Source: Albula goreensis (taxonomy: Eukaryota > Chordata > Actinopteri > Albuliformes > Albulidae). From it: DNA of 64,000 nt. The stretch's first letter is position 1. Each line of letters begins with the position of its first letter. The stretch is from NCBI GenBank assembly GCA_022829145.1, contig CM040745.1, forward strand, positions 28,778,906-28,842,905. The letters are read 5' to 3'. The notes below the pieces were generated by a model. The model was not told the DNA's origin and searched no databases. It saw only the letters and a list, made by a program, of their open reading frames with translations. A program made the translations under genes and the position numbers. This document shows, one piece after another, positions 1 through 13,499 of this stretch.

Positions 1-16
1 ACTCTATATTTGAGCA

Positions 17-133
17 ATGCCTCAATGCCCTCCTCTGCCACTAATCCTCATTCCACACACCCGCATTCACCACTAATCCCCGACACCCACCTTTGCCACT
101 TATCCTCAATGCCAACCTCTGCCATTCTAGGGC
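17..133. repeat. Degenerate C-rich minisatellite at window edge
   Basis: A phrase of the form CCACTAATCC recurs at about 38, 70 and 96, with a shorter echo (CCATTC) at 122. The spacings are 32, 26 and 26 bases and the connecting sequence is C-rich and diverged. It reads as an old, irregular tandem repeat whose left part may lie outside the window. No coding signal is visible. Copy boundaries are approximate. Confidence 0.45.
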
Positions 134-3100
134 AGACTTTTGACATGCTTGATGCCTCTTAACTCTCCGCTAGGCTTCTCAGAAATCACTCAAAGGAACA
201 CTGACGTTTTGCTTTCTGAACCACATCCAAAAATTTGTTCTACAACAATTAGACACCAGCACACCTGGGAGCTTGGCCATTACTCATTATTTAAGAATTT
301 TGACTTATGTGTGGTTTGGGAGCTTGTTTTACCATTTCCTAAGGGTGCCTATTTAATGGCTTATATAAAGCAAAACTTGAAAGGCATTACAGCTGTGATG
401 GAGAAACAGTAACTCTGCTGGGCCCTCAAGTACACGTACATATATATATGTATGTATATTCAACATAGTATTCACATAGAATCAATATTAATATAATGGA
501 CCATTCAAACCATGTACAACGACAGGCCCTTATGGTTGAGTAAGGATACTGCAGTGCAGACAGGACATTTTTATTGACTGTCAAATCATGAATTTCATTC
601 CAGGTAATGCTATTTCAGTGTTTTACTTAATTTTGCAGAGTAAACCGATTCAAAAATCTAGTTAACAGAAAATAGTGCCAACAGAAAATAGCCATATTGG
701 TAATGCCTAAAGCAGTTTGACAACCAGCAATGTGAAAAGGCCACATGCATGACATCATATAACTTTTTGCCAGGCGATTGGCTCATAAAAATAATCACAC
801 CCACAGGAATCTGGTATAATGTCATGAAACCAAGACTTTATTACCCTGTTGTGTGTCATTGACTTCCCTTTTGGCTAATTGCGCTTCATTGCATACACTG
901 AAATGACAATGCCATGTAGCATGTTGACCTTCTTCACATAAAACTCCAATGAAACAGCACTATCAGGTCAAGAATATCCTGGAATCAGCATACAGTCAAA
1001 GCCACAGGCTATTGAAACTCAGGCACATTCAGGTAGGGATAAACAGACAGGAGGAAAGAACATATGGCCCACACAGCTGTTCCCAGCACAGAGGCCACTA
1101 ACAAAGACACTGACACATTTAGGCACTAAAATCTCATGAAGGTCAAGAGGGAGGCCTAGCAGTTCTCTGCATAAGTATTCTAAAGTGTGAACCCCTGGCA
1201 CAGTGCCCGGTCAAAGCCACAACCAGGGCTTCGTTTGCTACCGCCATTGAAGGAGGCGGCTTGCCAGAACTATTGCAATCCAATATGATCTCATGGGCTG
1301 ACCACTGCTTTTTCAAAGTGCTGCCACATAATTAATCTCTGAAACATTCAGCAGTGCTCTGTGTTTCTTATTTCCTTTGGTGCATTGGTGAAGCAGGGCT
1401 TCCCTAGTAAGTGTTCTAGGCTGTTTCTGCATGGGGAATCGCAGGGAATAATGACTTGTCTCTGGGGAGGCAAGTAGGTCCATCTGTGACTCGCAGAAAC
1501 AAGACTAAACGGCCTTCAATAGCTGTTTTTAAAATCTTTTGATTTTTGTTATTGTGCCCAAAGAGTCTCTGCCAGCTTGCCTACCAGATTTTTTGCTGTT
1601 GTTTGGGGTAACTTGAGCCTTTGCCTATGGTACACTTTTAAGATAAGCTGGAGAGGAATTAAAAAGTGAGATAAATATACTATTAAGATCATAGAGCTAA
1701 GAAATTAAATTCTGCTTTCAATTACTGTTTTGAGATTTATGATATGTTCATTTTCATATTATTTCACATACCAACATAAATATGGTATTTTGCATAAATT
1801 ACATTGCTTGCAATATGTTGTCGTGGAATAAGAGGCTGAAAGAAGCTGTGATCAGGGACTATTAAACAGGCATATACCTCTCATTTAAGACTGGTAACAT
1901 GTCTTCCCACATCCGGGAACAGTCTCATAGCTCTAGTTAACCCAATCAGCATTTAATGTGTATTATACTGTACATAGGATACATATTTTAGAAGAGCTGT
2001 TTTCAATCTGGAAAAAGATCCATACTAGAACATTGTTACAAGACAGATTTGTCATTTGCTTTAAAATAGTGTTTTTTTTTTTGGTTGGGTGCAAATGGTG
2101 TTTGAGCAATAGAATATCTATTACTATTTTATTGAATTGCTTTGGATTTCCACTCAACTTGCATCACCCTTTTACCATTAAATAATAATACTTTTTCTTT
2201 CTATGAACAGACACCTTTATGTGTAATTTGAAACACAACTAAGTTTGCTTCTGGACTGAATACCTTGTGGAGGTGTGTGAACACATCACATTTTTCCTGA
2301 CAACTTCCCGTCAGAACTTGACCAATGTGTAACGTGTTATGTAGCGGGCAGGACGATGAATGCCACAGAAACCCTGTTCCCTGATCATAAGTGCTGACAG
2401 CTATTGCAGTCCGACCACTTGGGTTCTAAGGCTAGAAAAAGGAAGAAACTCTCTGCTATTGTGGCTGGAGGTTTCCTCCTCCGAATTTCTCACCATTCTC
2501 AGGATTTTCCATTTTTATATGCTGCCGCATTACCACACAGGGAGATTTTTTTGGATATAAACATATGCTAACGCTTTAACTTTCCACTTTATCCAGTGAC
2601 CATGCTAGTTTTGCAATGTAGTACATGAGAGGTCGCAGTGATCAGAGAAGTGCATGTCCCATTGGTGACAGCCACTGACCTACAGTTACCTGGTGAGAAC
2701 AGTAGCTCATATACAAATTCAAAAGTGATTAAAGAAAAACTGTACTGTAAATTAAGCATGCTATGTTAAGCATGATTAATGATTCTAATAAACTAAAATA
2801 TGGCCATATTCATTCAGTACAGTGTTAGTAAATATGTATCCCTCCAGTCCACAAGGCAACATAATGAAATGACTGCAGAGCAGACTGCTATGGAACAGAA
2901 AACTGAAAGAATCTTTAGAGAAACTTCAGAGCAACTTTGGGCCCTCTCTTGATGGGTGCTGTGTCACACTTACGCTCCGGCATCAGGATAAGAGGATTGA
3001 CAGTGCACACTGATTTTCTTTCTTGTGTGTGATTTCCATTTTGCATACTTTATCTCAGTTCAGTGCAGTCCATTATTTTTTGAAATATCTGTGAGTCCCT

Positions 3101-4790
3101 TGATAAAGCTTACATAAAAGGAAGTGCAATTTATAGCTAAACATTTCTCAGCCTACACCTTCCATTTTGTTTTCAAAGCACTATGATGTCTGTTGGAAAA
3201 TAATATTTCATGACTGCAATGTCACTCACAATGTCAAGAATTCATTAAAATTAAAAGCATACATTCATGATATATGTTTTTTTTTAGAAGTTGATTCAAT
3301 GCAAAATGTAAAAAAAAGTGCATGACCTTATAGATTTGGAGGTGTTAGGATTTATTTACCAATTTCCACATAACCTGAATGTACGTTTGATAAATGCCAT
3401 ATACCTTTATAAATCTGTGCTTAAGAAACAAACATTGTTGTATTTCAACACATGATTGATAAATGAGGGCACTGGTGTCATTTACACAGCGAAAGTCAAA
3501 GATTAAAAATGAAATACAAGCATGAACAGCAGTGGATTGAAGCTGTTGGTGCCTGAAATTGCGGTTCCTTGTGATTTATTCCAATGCCAATCTTTTTACA
3601 GTCTTTATTTATTTGTAATCCTATCTGTTGTTGACAAAAGCACACAAATGCACTTGCTCATAGAGCAGACAGGGATGAATTGGAAAAATCAAAGGCAGTG
3701 TTTTTAATTAAAGACTATGAATGACTTTGACATGGATCTATGCAGCGCTATGATCTACTACACTAAACACAGAGAGAATAGGCAGACTAGTGCTGTTACA
3801 CTACACAGTGAGTGTGTTAACAGACTAATGCTGATTTAGGAAAGAAGCTCTGGTAGTCAGGGCTATGCATTTGAATCTCAAGTGGATCAAAAGCTGTTAC
3901 GCGGTCGGGGTCCTGTTGCCTTAGTTATTACATGAGAGATCTAGAAGTAATACAAACCACAAAATGGTCTTCAACAAAACATCTCCAGTCAGGCTAGTAC
4001 TGTCTCTATGTACAAAGACCAAGAAAATACTTGAACCCATGTGAACTTGCCTATGCTCAAAATCAAAGTATGTGGTTAGCTTGCTTATACACCTGACAAG
4101 AATACAGTTGCAACTCCTTTGCAAGCTCAGATATATGTCACCTTGGGGTATGTTGAATCAAAATGTAAAACCTTATGGATATAGAGCATAGGTTGTGTTT
4201 ACTGGATCTGTGCATTTGACTGATTGGTGATTTCATTGGTGCAGGTAAAGGGTGCAGTGACAATCTTTCTCCTACAGAGGGCAGCCTTGGCTTGTGGCTG
4301 GCAGAGAAGATGCACTCATTTTTAGTGGATGTTCGGTGATCTTGACACTCACACAAAGGGAGCCCTGAAATGACTTTCCCCCTACCATGGGAATAAAACA
4401 GAAATACAGGAGAAAATAATCTCTGCTTTCGGTGGAAGAGGCAATGAGACATTTGACTTGGCTCTCCCTCGTTTCCATGGACTGCAATTTCGTCATTTCT
4501 ATTAACTTAAAGAAATAGTTTTCAGGAGAGATCACACTGAAAATAAGTGTGACTTGGGGAAAAAAGCAAGGCTGGCTGCGAGGTCTCTATCAGAGCTGTC
4601 CATCCAGCTCTATCAAAGCTAAACTTGTTGCTGGGAAAGTTCATATTACTTCTGAAACCATTTTAATGCATAGAGCAGTCCCTGTAGAATAATATCCTCC
4701 ACTGAACTGCACTGAGCATTCTTATATGAGCTGACACCGTGTTGACTTTCATAGCAGACATTTTTCATTTATAGACTTGGACAAGTTCTC
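134..4790. other. Noncoding AT-rich stretch, no gene seen
   Basis: No frame on either strand exceeds about 104 codons, and none of the translations reads as a known protein domain. The sequence holds only short homopolymer runs (T runs near 2070 and 3280) and a small alternating AT/GT patch near 436-460. I saw no repeat family or RNA gene that I could support. Confidence 0.6.
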
Positions 4791-4791
4791 G

Positions 4792-4888
4792 TGGAACTCA
4801 GCTAAAGAACTATGCTCAAGGGCACCAAAGCACTATCTCACCTCGGCAATGAACTTAATCCACTCTGGTTTCAAGTCACAAACACAGA
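4792..4888 (-). mobile_element. tRNA-derived SINE fragment (fish type)
   Basis: On the minus strand the block reads GACTTGAAACC, a degenerate B-box-like GTTCATTGCC, GGTGAGATAGTGCT, TGGTGCCCTTGAGCATAGT and then TTCTTTAGCTGAGTTCC. The order and spacing match the familiar fish tRNA-SINE layout, where a B box is followed by a 'GGTG...CAGTGCTGTTGTACCCTTGAGCAAGGTACTTAACC' type segment (recalled). Only the middle of the element is recognisable. The A box and 3' tail are not clear and no target-site duplication was found. Many differences from the recalled form suggest an old insertion. SINEs of this kind are copied by LINE enzymes, and this copy is not expected to be active. Confidence 0.62.
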
Positions 4889-5492
4889 AGATGCGGTTCT
4901 GTCCTTATCATTCTTAGAGGATCATTTAAGTTAATTTCTTCTTCCAATCTGAAGAACCTAATCTCAAACATAAGCCCATTCCAATGTTGCAAAACCCGGA
5001 GTAACATGGAGATCAGGATTTTATTCTGGTCGGTGGGGCGCGTCACTCATCAGAGCCAGTGCATGGCTGATAGAACGACCCAACAGCCCACTCTCCTTCC
5101 TGCTCTGGTGAGCTGCAGAGAAGCTAACTCCCTCCAAATAACTTAACTGGACTTCCCTTCTCTCAGAATATACAAGATGTCCCACACTAATAAATCCAGG
5201 CTATTAAAAATCAAAACAGAGGTAAATAGAGGAGCATTAGGTGCAGCCAGAATGAACAGAGATAAAAAATGGTAATTACACATTGAAGGGCGGATGATTC
5301 TGAGATTTATTTATTTTCAGTCCTTCCATCATGTTAAGGCAGCATGGTTTGCTAATGAGTTATTGGAAGAATACTGGTGACATGAAGCAATTGTCTCTGA
5401 GCTGGTGACACTAAATTAGGTCTATTAGGGATGCCTGTGAGCGTATGACAGGATGAGGGTGGCAAATAAGCTGATATAATTACTTACTCATA

Positions 5493-5564
5493 AACACACA
5501 CATTCTCTCACACACACATATATACAAGCGACTGCACACACACACACACACGCACACACACACA
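5493..5564. repeat. Imperfect (CA)n microsatellite
   Basis: Broken CA runs begin near 5493. The cleanest part is 5535-5564, interrupted by one CG step. This is an ordinary dinucleotide microsatellite. Confidence 0.85.
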
Positions 5565-7337
5565 TTACATGTTCCTCTGAAAGGGTGTAGAGCACCGTGA
5601 GGGACAGGGAACACTGAAGTGCTAGCACAGGGGATCTCTGTCCCAGTCCCCTCATTGAGATAAGACCAGCTGAGGATCAGAGTCTTTCACACTGAACAAA
5701 TAAGTGACAGGAGGCTCAGAAACATTAGAGGGACTTCATGAGGGCATCAGCAGCCACAAACCCCTACCCAGGGACTGATGACGTCACTTGTTCCTTGAAG
5801 TAGTTTCCAGGCCGTCTATCCCCCAGGGTTTTTGCCTGAAAGTTTGAGCACAAGCTGCCAGTACCTGAAAGGATGCGAGGAACAGTGAAGCTTTCACCCA
5901 TGCAGGCGTTGTTAAGAATGCTGTCCAGTGCTGAAACGTCTGTTCAAATGATCGCAATGCTTCATTAAACATCACAGTAGCATTACAAGATCTCATAAAG
6001 GATTCATGAAGCATGGAGAAGCTTCCAATGCATATATGCCTGGCACCTGCTTACCTTCCTCACATTCTGTTGTGTTGGAATATGTTCGCTTACAAAAATG
6101 GAATATACCACAATTTACTTTTGTGAAAATGTAGTTATTTTTCAAAATATACTGTAATGCTCATATTCTGTGAAGTGTTGCAACTGTTATCCTAATCTTT
6201 ATCTTGCTTAAATATTTTATTTTAGGATCTTTCTTTACACTTCATCTCTGTAAAATTTCTAGAGATTACTTCCTCCAATAGCCCTTCTTGCATGGAGCTC
6301 CACTCTCCCTCAGCCATCAAAGCTCCACAGCCTCAGTGTGAGTCTCCCCCAAAGCCAAAAGGCAGACAGAGTGGAGCCCCGCTGTGCGCGACCCAGGTTC
6401 CCTCATTTTCATGTTGTTCCTGACCACTGCCTGGCCCAGTGAACCCTGAGCCAATTAAATACGGCTTACTGTTTTCCATTTTATTCTTGTGTTGTCTCTC
6501 TATTTGTCAGTCCGGGCTGCCCCATGTGACCCATCCACTAAGTTGCATTATAGAGCGCCTTTTTACATCCTGCTTTTTCACAGAGTGCAGAGAAACGAAA
6601 AGGGAAAAACCTCAACCTCCATCTTCCACAGCTGATATGGCCGTCTGATATAAAGATCACAGAACATGCAGGAAATAGCTTGTGTACACGTACACCCTGG
6701 TAGCGGTATTTTGACATGAAAGGTAGCTTCACTGCGATATAAAATTCTAAAATCTTATCGCATGTTTCTCACTCTTGGCAGAGTGAGAGTACAGAGATGT
6801 GGTTCAGTCTGGTGTATTTCTGAGAACATCAAATAAATTAAAGAGCTTTTTCATTTGTGTGAGAGCGCCTCCCTCTCCTTTTTAGTGTGTAGTCTGCATT
6901 TAAATAAGGGGCTTGAACTTTTAACTGACCTTATTTTCACATGAAAAATGCAGTTATTATTGTCTCATTTGCTGTGTGAGCAGCATTGCACTTGAAGTTG
7001 TGGTGACAAAACGTTCTTGTTTCGAAAAAAGATTTAAAGAAAATGAACTTGTGCTTTTCACAGATTTGTTTAAAATTCAAGGAACGAGTTAGTGAGAGGC
7101 AGACAGCAGTGATCAATAGTGACACAGACTAGCTCCTGGGACTCTGGGTTCAAGAGCTCCGGCAGCGCATAGTGATATGACCCTGTTGTTAGGTTACATT
7201 AGGTCACTTTGTCACTATGCCACTGACACCTGTGGGGCTGGTGGGTGATGCTAGTTGTTATGAAAAGTTTATTGTGGGCTACAATAACAATTACTATTAA
7301 GGCTGTAGGTACCTTCTGTCCTATATTATCAATTTCG

Positions 7338-7362
7338 AGTGAGAGAGAGAGAAAGAGAGAGG
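7338..7362. repeat. Short (GA)n tract
   Basis: About twelve GA units with one AA interruption. It is a purine-only run with no coding context. Confidence 0.8.
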
Positions 7363-9676
7363 CTTCAGATACTAAATAGCTATGCAATGAATGCAGAGAA
7401 GAACCTGGAAGCAATAGTGTATAAAGACATCTGGTAAAATTGCACAGTCTTATCTGTGTTAAAGGATAAGTGAGTATGTTGCTCCTAATTACCCTGTGAA
7501 GTCATTGGAACTTTTCTAAATTTACAGATCATGTCCCTGCATTTCAAAAATTCATAATGAACGATCTCAGCCACTCCCTCTAAATTTAGCACAGAAACCC
7601 GTGAAATCAAGCATTAGAAAACTGAGAGAAGTTTGGAGTATAATAAGCTATACATAGATTTAAACTCTTACAGACACACATGCGCATTTTTAATACAGTT
7701 TTTTACTCACCATGGTATATAAAATATTGAAATGTTCACACTGTTTTCCACTCAGTTTCCTTCCCTCACATGCTAAAATTGTTACTTTGAGCAGGGGTGC
7801 AGAAACCTTTGAATACAGCTGTATGTAGCAGTCGTCTGGAGGATTGTGGAGTAGAGAGCAGCAGCTACTGACTGAACGCAAATCAGAGGACACGTACACC
7901 GATGTCTGCCTTCCCACAGCGATGGAAGACATTGCAGGTGTGCGACAGGCCTGCAATTACAATCGGACATTCAAAATTGGAGGAGAAAAGAAAAATGTTC
8001 ATATAAATAACTGCTCAATTGTCTTGCATGATACTCGGGAATTTTCCAATCCAGTAATTTAACACAATCAATATGAGACATTTATTATCAGCCAATTGCA
8101 CTGACCAGAAAGTACCAGGACACAGATCCTTAGAAAACAGTATACAGAACCGAATAGTTTATCCACTGCTAACCACCACACCTATCCTTAGAATTTATTC
8201 ACATTTATTTAAGTAATGGAATGTCTTGCTGGCTACAGAAAGGGAGATTCCAGTAAGGATTGTGGAAATGGTACAGACTATTAAGATGATTCCTTTATTT
8301 GGCCTCTTTGTGTAAGGATACATATTGACTACACCTACCTAAACTTTGGAATGTAAAATATACTCACCTGTTATCCTTATAACCATATATATGTGGGTTT
8401 TGTAGTTAGAGCATGCCCACCTTCTCAGAGAGTACACCACAGCTCCACACCCAGAACATATATGGGGTAATATTGACTAATTAAACGATGTACAATAAAT
8501 GAACACCAAAGAAGCTAAATAAAATGATGACAGGTAGAGTGAAGCTGTTAATCATCTGGGATCATCTCATTATTTTCACATTCTCAAACAAGCCACGCTG
8601 AAGCTTATTTTCATGCAACAGTGATACTTTGTTTTTATGGAATGCTGTTCTGGCTGCTGCATACATTTTGATGGATGACAATTGTGTGAGGCATGTTGTT
8701 TTATTGTTCAGTTTGTTCACTTAAAAAACAAGTGGTTTATACAAAACTCACACAAAACACAGAATCTATCAGAGAGGTGCAGACCTATTCTAAAATCAAA
8801 GCTGAGCTATACATGCCACTGTTCAGAGTAAACTGTAGCACTGTACCAATAGGTCCAATTTTCACTGCCTGATAAAAAACTCAGTAGCGCTTCCAAGGTT
8901 GCTGGATTTTGCACTACATGCTAACTGATTGTACCATACTGAATATGCTAAAAATAGCAAATGGCTGACAAAAATATCACATACATGCTGTGATTCATTC
9001 TTTGGTGAAATATCATGTCCCCGGTCAAGGCTATTCAACATCTATCCAAAATATTCACTTCCATCAATCTGTTGCATCCATTGCATCAATTAGTCCAAAA
9101 GAAACAACTACATTTTTACATCATGCAACACAGCCACAGTAACATATATAAATGAAGCCCTCTGATAATGAATTATACCAACAGTTTGTACCATAAAACG
9201 ATCTGTAGGCCATGGTGTGTGTTTAACTCTGTCTAGGAGGAAACCTGACTGCACATTATCAACCAACTACTGTATACTGATTTCTTGATTTTCCAACCGT
9301 TTCTATAATTATTGCAGTGCCCTCAGTGCATCTCATGTGTGGGAAATACACAAGAACTGGAAGCACAGATCACAAATCAATAGTGTGCAAACTATGATCT
9401 ATGATCAAAGATTTGCCTTTAACCAGAAATGTCAAATCTATAAAATATTGAAATAACATTCAGATTACTGGAAATAAGAACTGTGAAACTTCAAAAGGAT
9501 GAATTATTACTGTAGAGTATTGGGATATACAGTATACATAAGCCCATTAGGGACTTTTGTAATGATGCTTTTTGTAATGACTGACTTAAATATGGGAAAT
9601 ATAACATACCAATATTTTGTATTAAAATGTCTACAAGCAAACTTTTTTCAGATTCATACAATTATATACATATAGT

Positions 9677-9677
9677 T

Positions 9678-9754
<77 letters not shown>
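9677..9754. repeat. Compound (CT)n(CA)n microsatellite
   Basis: A CT run with a single CC interruption (9677-9730) passes directly into a pure CA run (9731-9754). The CT part is a homopyrimidine/homopurine mirror able in principle to form a triplex, and the CA part can form Z-DNA. An open frame across it on the minus strand is purely repeat-driven. Confidence 0.93.
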
Positions 9755-10644
9755 ATGCTTGATGCAGAATGAGTCATTGCTGGTCTCTGGTATCATTATG
9801 TAGAGAGAAAACCTTAATTTTAAACAACTATCCATTCCATTTGCAAATATGAACTTCCAAACAGCACAAAGAATCAATTCTGTTATCTTTCATGAGTATT
9901 AACACATTTGGCTGTTTGCTAATTGTGAAACATAGTATCAAAATTAAGATCAAGAGTAGGTCTTTGATATGATATATTTTTGTGAAGATGTCACCAGTCC
10001 AATATTGCCAATCAAGACCATAAAAATGGTATTTATCCAGATTGCATACATTTTACAGGTCCCTTAGGGCACAAGAGTCCTCAGCTAAAAGCTAAGTCTC
10101 TTCAGATGCATGTTGACCCACAAACACAGCACAAAATTCCTGATTTCAGATGTAAAATGTCAGAAAAAAAACTATGTTGGCATGTTACATTATATTAGGA
10201 GGTAATGTATCTCTGCATGGTCATCAAAATTATGATAAATTATATAATTTCAATATGCAAAGTTAATACAGTTGCAAAACTCATGCCTTTGGCTTCACAT
10301 GTTGATAAGATGGCTATTTACTTCACTCATTTACATTACAAATGGCTATAAATGCCATGCTTAAAAAAGGGGCCAAAATGAAATGGAACCACCATAGGTT
10401 CTGAGGGACATAACGCAATGTATATACATTGTTAAAGATTCTGTGGATAAGCATATATATTTAAAACTGAACACATTTTAAAATGAAACAAAAATCAAGT
10501 AAGTATCAGCCCATTTCAGAAACACTGTGATTTAACATAATTAGTCATTTGAAGCCCTATTGTTGTTGAGGAGCCTGAACTACTTATAAATCAGCTCATT
10601 AAGAAGCAGTGAATGCTTTTCGAATAGGCTATGTGATTTATATG

Positions 10645-10740
10645 CATAACATGCTGATGAAGGCTCAGTTGCTGAAACACATCGGTATGGACAATTCTCT
10701 TTGAATTAAGTTTGTGGCCATTCATCTTTATGTTATATTG
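10645..10740 (+). ncRNA. Hammerhead-ribozyme-like core in a retroelement tail
   Basis: The catalytic-core words of a hammerhead ribozyme occur in order: CTGATGA at 10654-10660 and GAAAC at 10674-10678, separated by 13 bases that can form only a weak helix II (AGGC...GCT). CATAAC (10645-10650) can pair with GGTATG (10684-10689) at 5 of 6 positions, as a helix I would. Downstream, TTTGAATTAAG resembles the 'GAATAAA' that follows such motifs in repeat tails. Penelope-like retroelements are known to carry hammerhead motifs, so this may be the decayed end of one. The weak helix II argues against present activity. A chance match or another repeat family remains possible. Confidence 0.35.
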
Positions 10741-13055
10741 AAATGGGCTTTTCAGGATCTAAAAACGTTTAGTTAATTTCCAGTTAAATGTCATTGTTAA
10801 TTTAGTTTTTAATAAGTTAGTATTAATTGGTGTATTTATATTGAGATTTTGTGAACTGAAAATTGTCCACAATCTGTCTTTTGGGAACTTAAAATAACAA
10901 AAATTTTTTGTTATTTCAGTATCTTATGTCTTGTTAACAACATGCTATTATAAAAATATACTATACTTCCCAATGACTGAGTTGAAGTAAATAACCGAGG
11001 CACAACACGACATGCTGAGAATAATTAACATGAATGCTTTTAATAGCACAAAATATGTTTTTCTAATAGTCTGATTTTTGTCATATATCGTGCACTCATA
11101 TAATGTTGTCTCTCTGGGATTTGTGCAAAGGCAGCTGAATGGATACACAGTGCTGTGAAGCTGTGCATCACACAGAGAAATGCTACTTCACACCAGATGC
11201 TTAAAAACTTTTGAGAAAGGAAAAAGTAGAAAAGATGTTTGGCAGACTCCATCCGTCAGATCTCTGTGGAGCTTATTTAATTTCTCTTGTTTTTAAATCC
11301 CAATTAGGACCAAAGAGAAAAGCTGAAAGGATAATGGAAAACAAAATGAGAAGTCTTATCTAGATAACTGATGGATTTAATGGCTTTGGTTACATTTGGG
11401 TAGATGATGGAAAAGAAAGTGGAAGAGGTGACTCTTTCCTTCAGTCAGAACATTGGAAATACTGGAGCATAAGAATCTCTGATGACTTGAGAAAAGAGCA
11501 TTAATGATTGTCAAGGAAAATGTGATCATTTTCTATGTTCTGATATATTTTCTAAAAATAGTGGGGTAATTAACATCATCCAAGCAATGTACATTCTTTC
11601 TAACAATGTTTTGATGTTATACTGACATGTAGCACAATATATTTTTGTTGCCATCTCATGCTGGTGGCCTGCAGCAGAGCTCAAATCGACATTAAATCCT
11701 TTCATGGCAGGTGAGGATAGAGAGGGGCTCGGAGGTCAGCTCCTTCTCTACGGTTGCTGTTGAAGCTTCTGCCCAAAGTCAAGGAAATCTTCAGGACCAT
11801 GGACAACAGCAAAATCTCAACAGGCACGCAGAGGTGAGAATGATGAAAAATCTGCCTAGCTCATGAATAAAACCATGATCTGTCTTAGTTTTGTCTTTCA
11901 GAATATATTTTCCGTTTCTTTGTTTTCATCATTGCACCCCACAGATGTGAATCAGAGGGTCATTGGTCCATTTTATAGATTCTCTTTTGTCTTCTTTCAG
12001 TACACTCTCCACCACAGCAGCGCCCCAGGCCTGTAGTGGGGATGTAGTGATTTATGAACTCTGACCAAAATCATCTGGTCCAAACCTATGCTCTAATAGG
12101 ATTTTATGAATTGTCAATGAATGCAAAAACAAAAACAAAAGTAATATTTTTATAAAACTATTATTTATGGTATAGCCTGGGCATAAATTCAGCTGTTATT
12201 GTTTAAATACCTATGGTCCAATCTTGGATACAGAGCATTTTCCAGACCACAATTAATCACAAATCCTAGTGCAGCTAAAGGAAAGAACTTAATCAAAACT
12301 AATTTTTAGGAAAAAATATACATTTCATAGTAATAAATTACAACAGGTTAGTGGCATCTGTGCACGTTTCCACGCTAACTGGACAACCTGTATTAAATGC
12401 TGTCAGAATAACTGGCAGGATACTGTACCTTACTGTATTTACAACAAAACACCTTCAGAAAAAATATTTTAAGTATTTTTACAATTAGTTAATCATTAAA
12501 CATTAATCATGTATTGTAAAGAATAATAAGTATTTACTTGTTAGGTTTTACCACTTTAACATTGAGGATCCATGCCCACTTTGAATGAGCACAATAGTTT
12601 GTGGCAATGCAGGGATATCCACTTTTCAGTCCCGCACTCATGGGGTTAAAATAAAGTTCCACTATAGCAGTGAGTCCTGAAATAGCTACGTTAAGCAGAG
12701 AATGTTTTCTTCTCTCAAAAAGAACAAGAAAATTTATCAAAATGACAACAGATTTATTTTCAATGTTTTTAGTTGTTTCCATCTGTCCTCTAAGTGAGTT
12801 TTCTGAGTGCACTGCAGCTGCTGAGGGTCTAAGAGCTACCCTCTCAGCACAGAATGTCGATTTTGCATTTTCTTTTCCAAAAACTAAACTGAAAAATCCT
12901 TGAAATGCTTGTACATGTATACACCCCCACCCAACCCTAAAAATCTGAGGGTTATTGTTCTACTGCTGGAGGCAATGTGGAATTATATTCCTCCCTCAAT
13001 AAAGACCGGAAATTCTGTCCCCTAACAAGCTGTGATAACACCAACATATCCAAAA
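10741..13055. other. Noncoding stretch, no gene seen
   Basis: AT-rich unique-looking DNA. The longest frame is 92 codons and overlaps a 77-codon frame on the other strand near 12.6-12.9 kb. Neither resembles a known protein. No repeat, hairpin or RNA gene was identified. Confidence 0.55.
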
Positions 13056-13059
13056 GACA

Positions 13060-13495
13060 AACCCATTGGTGATGGGGAACAGGTGAGTGTGTTGTTGGGC
13101 TCTGGAAGTGATACTACTCTTATCAGAGCTGGTAACAAGTCAAGAAAAGAGTAAACCTGCCAATGTTTGCAGTCCAATGCATGCATTGGGGCAGCCAGGC
13201 AATAACCATTGCAAGGACAACCACATCACCCACATGGGGATGACAAAATGTACCAGTGTAATGGAGGGACTCAACAACATCTTGGGTATTTCAAGGAAGG
13301 AAAATGAGTCACCACATTACAGATCAGCATTGTTGCATCATGGGACTAAGGACCGAGACAGTGTCACCCAGTATCAGGATAAGGGTCTGCTCTTCACGGA
13401 GCCTGCTCAGGATTCCAGAAATGTGACCCCCTGGGCTTCAGCCTCACTGGGACTATGCCTACCTGGATGACATGGTGACTCACAGTGCACCGTCT
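13060..13495 (+). mobile_element. Fossil Ty3/gypsy-type LTR retrotransposon, pol fragment
   Basis: Two hallmark pieces of a retroelement pol region are readable on the plus strand. One is an aspartic-protease-like core reading LLGSGSDTTLI near 13.11 kb. The other is a reverse-transcriptase active-site-like box reading AYLDDM near 13.46 kb. The pieces lie much closer together than in an intact pol. The element is clearly broken, with several breaks and much of its body missing. No long terminal repeats or target-site duplications were recognised at the edges. The spelling of the RT box (AYLDD followed by a THS-like end) fits the gypsy elements common in fishes. The decay suggests an old insertion. 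A 127-codon open frame overlaps the fossil but is not a host gene. Confidence 0.5.
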
Positions 13496-13499
13496 GAAT

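Larger units (their letters stand above)
4889..10640. other. Noncoding stretch with minor simple repeats
   Basis: No host gene is recognisable. Open frames are at most 88 codons and look random. Simple repeats inside are a CA-rich patch at 5493-5564, a GA-rich patch at 7338-7362 and the larger CT/CA tract at 9677-9754, listed separately. A conserved-looking block around 7840-8060 is open on the plus strand for 72 codons but matches nothing I know. Confidence 0.55.

Noticed and set aside
3855-3935. Possible second tRNA-SINE piece (ATTTGAATCTC...)
   Set aside because: Only the B-box-like word fits; the downstream body did not match the SINE layout.
7140-7185. tRNA B-box-like GGGTTCAAGAGCTCC
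   Set aside because: No matching A box, acceptor stem or cloverleaf could be built around it.
13087-13470. 127-codon plus-strand frame as a secreted host protein
   Set aside because: It overlaps the retroelement fossil and shows no independent domain.
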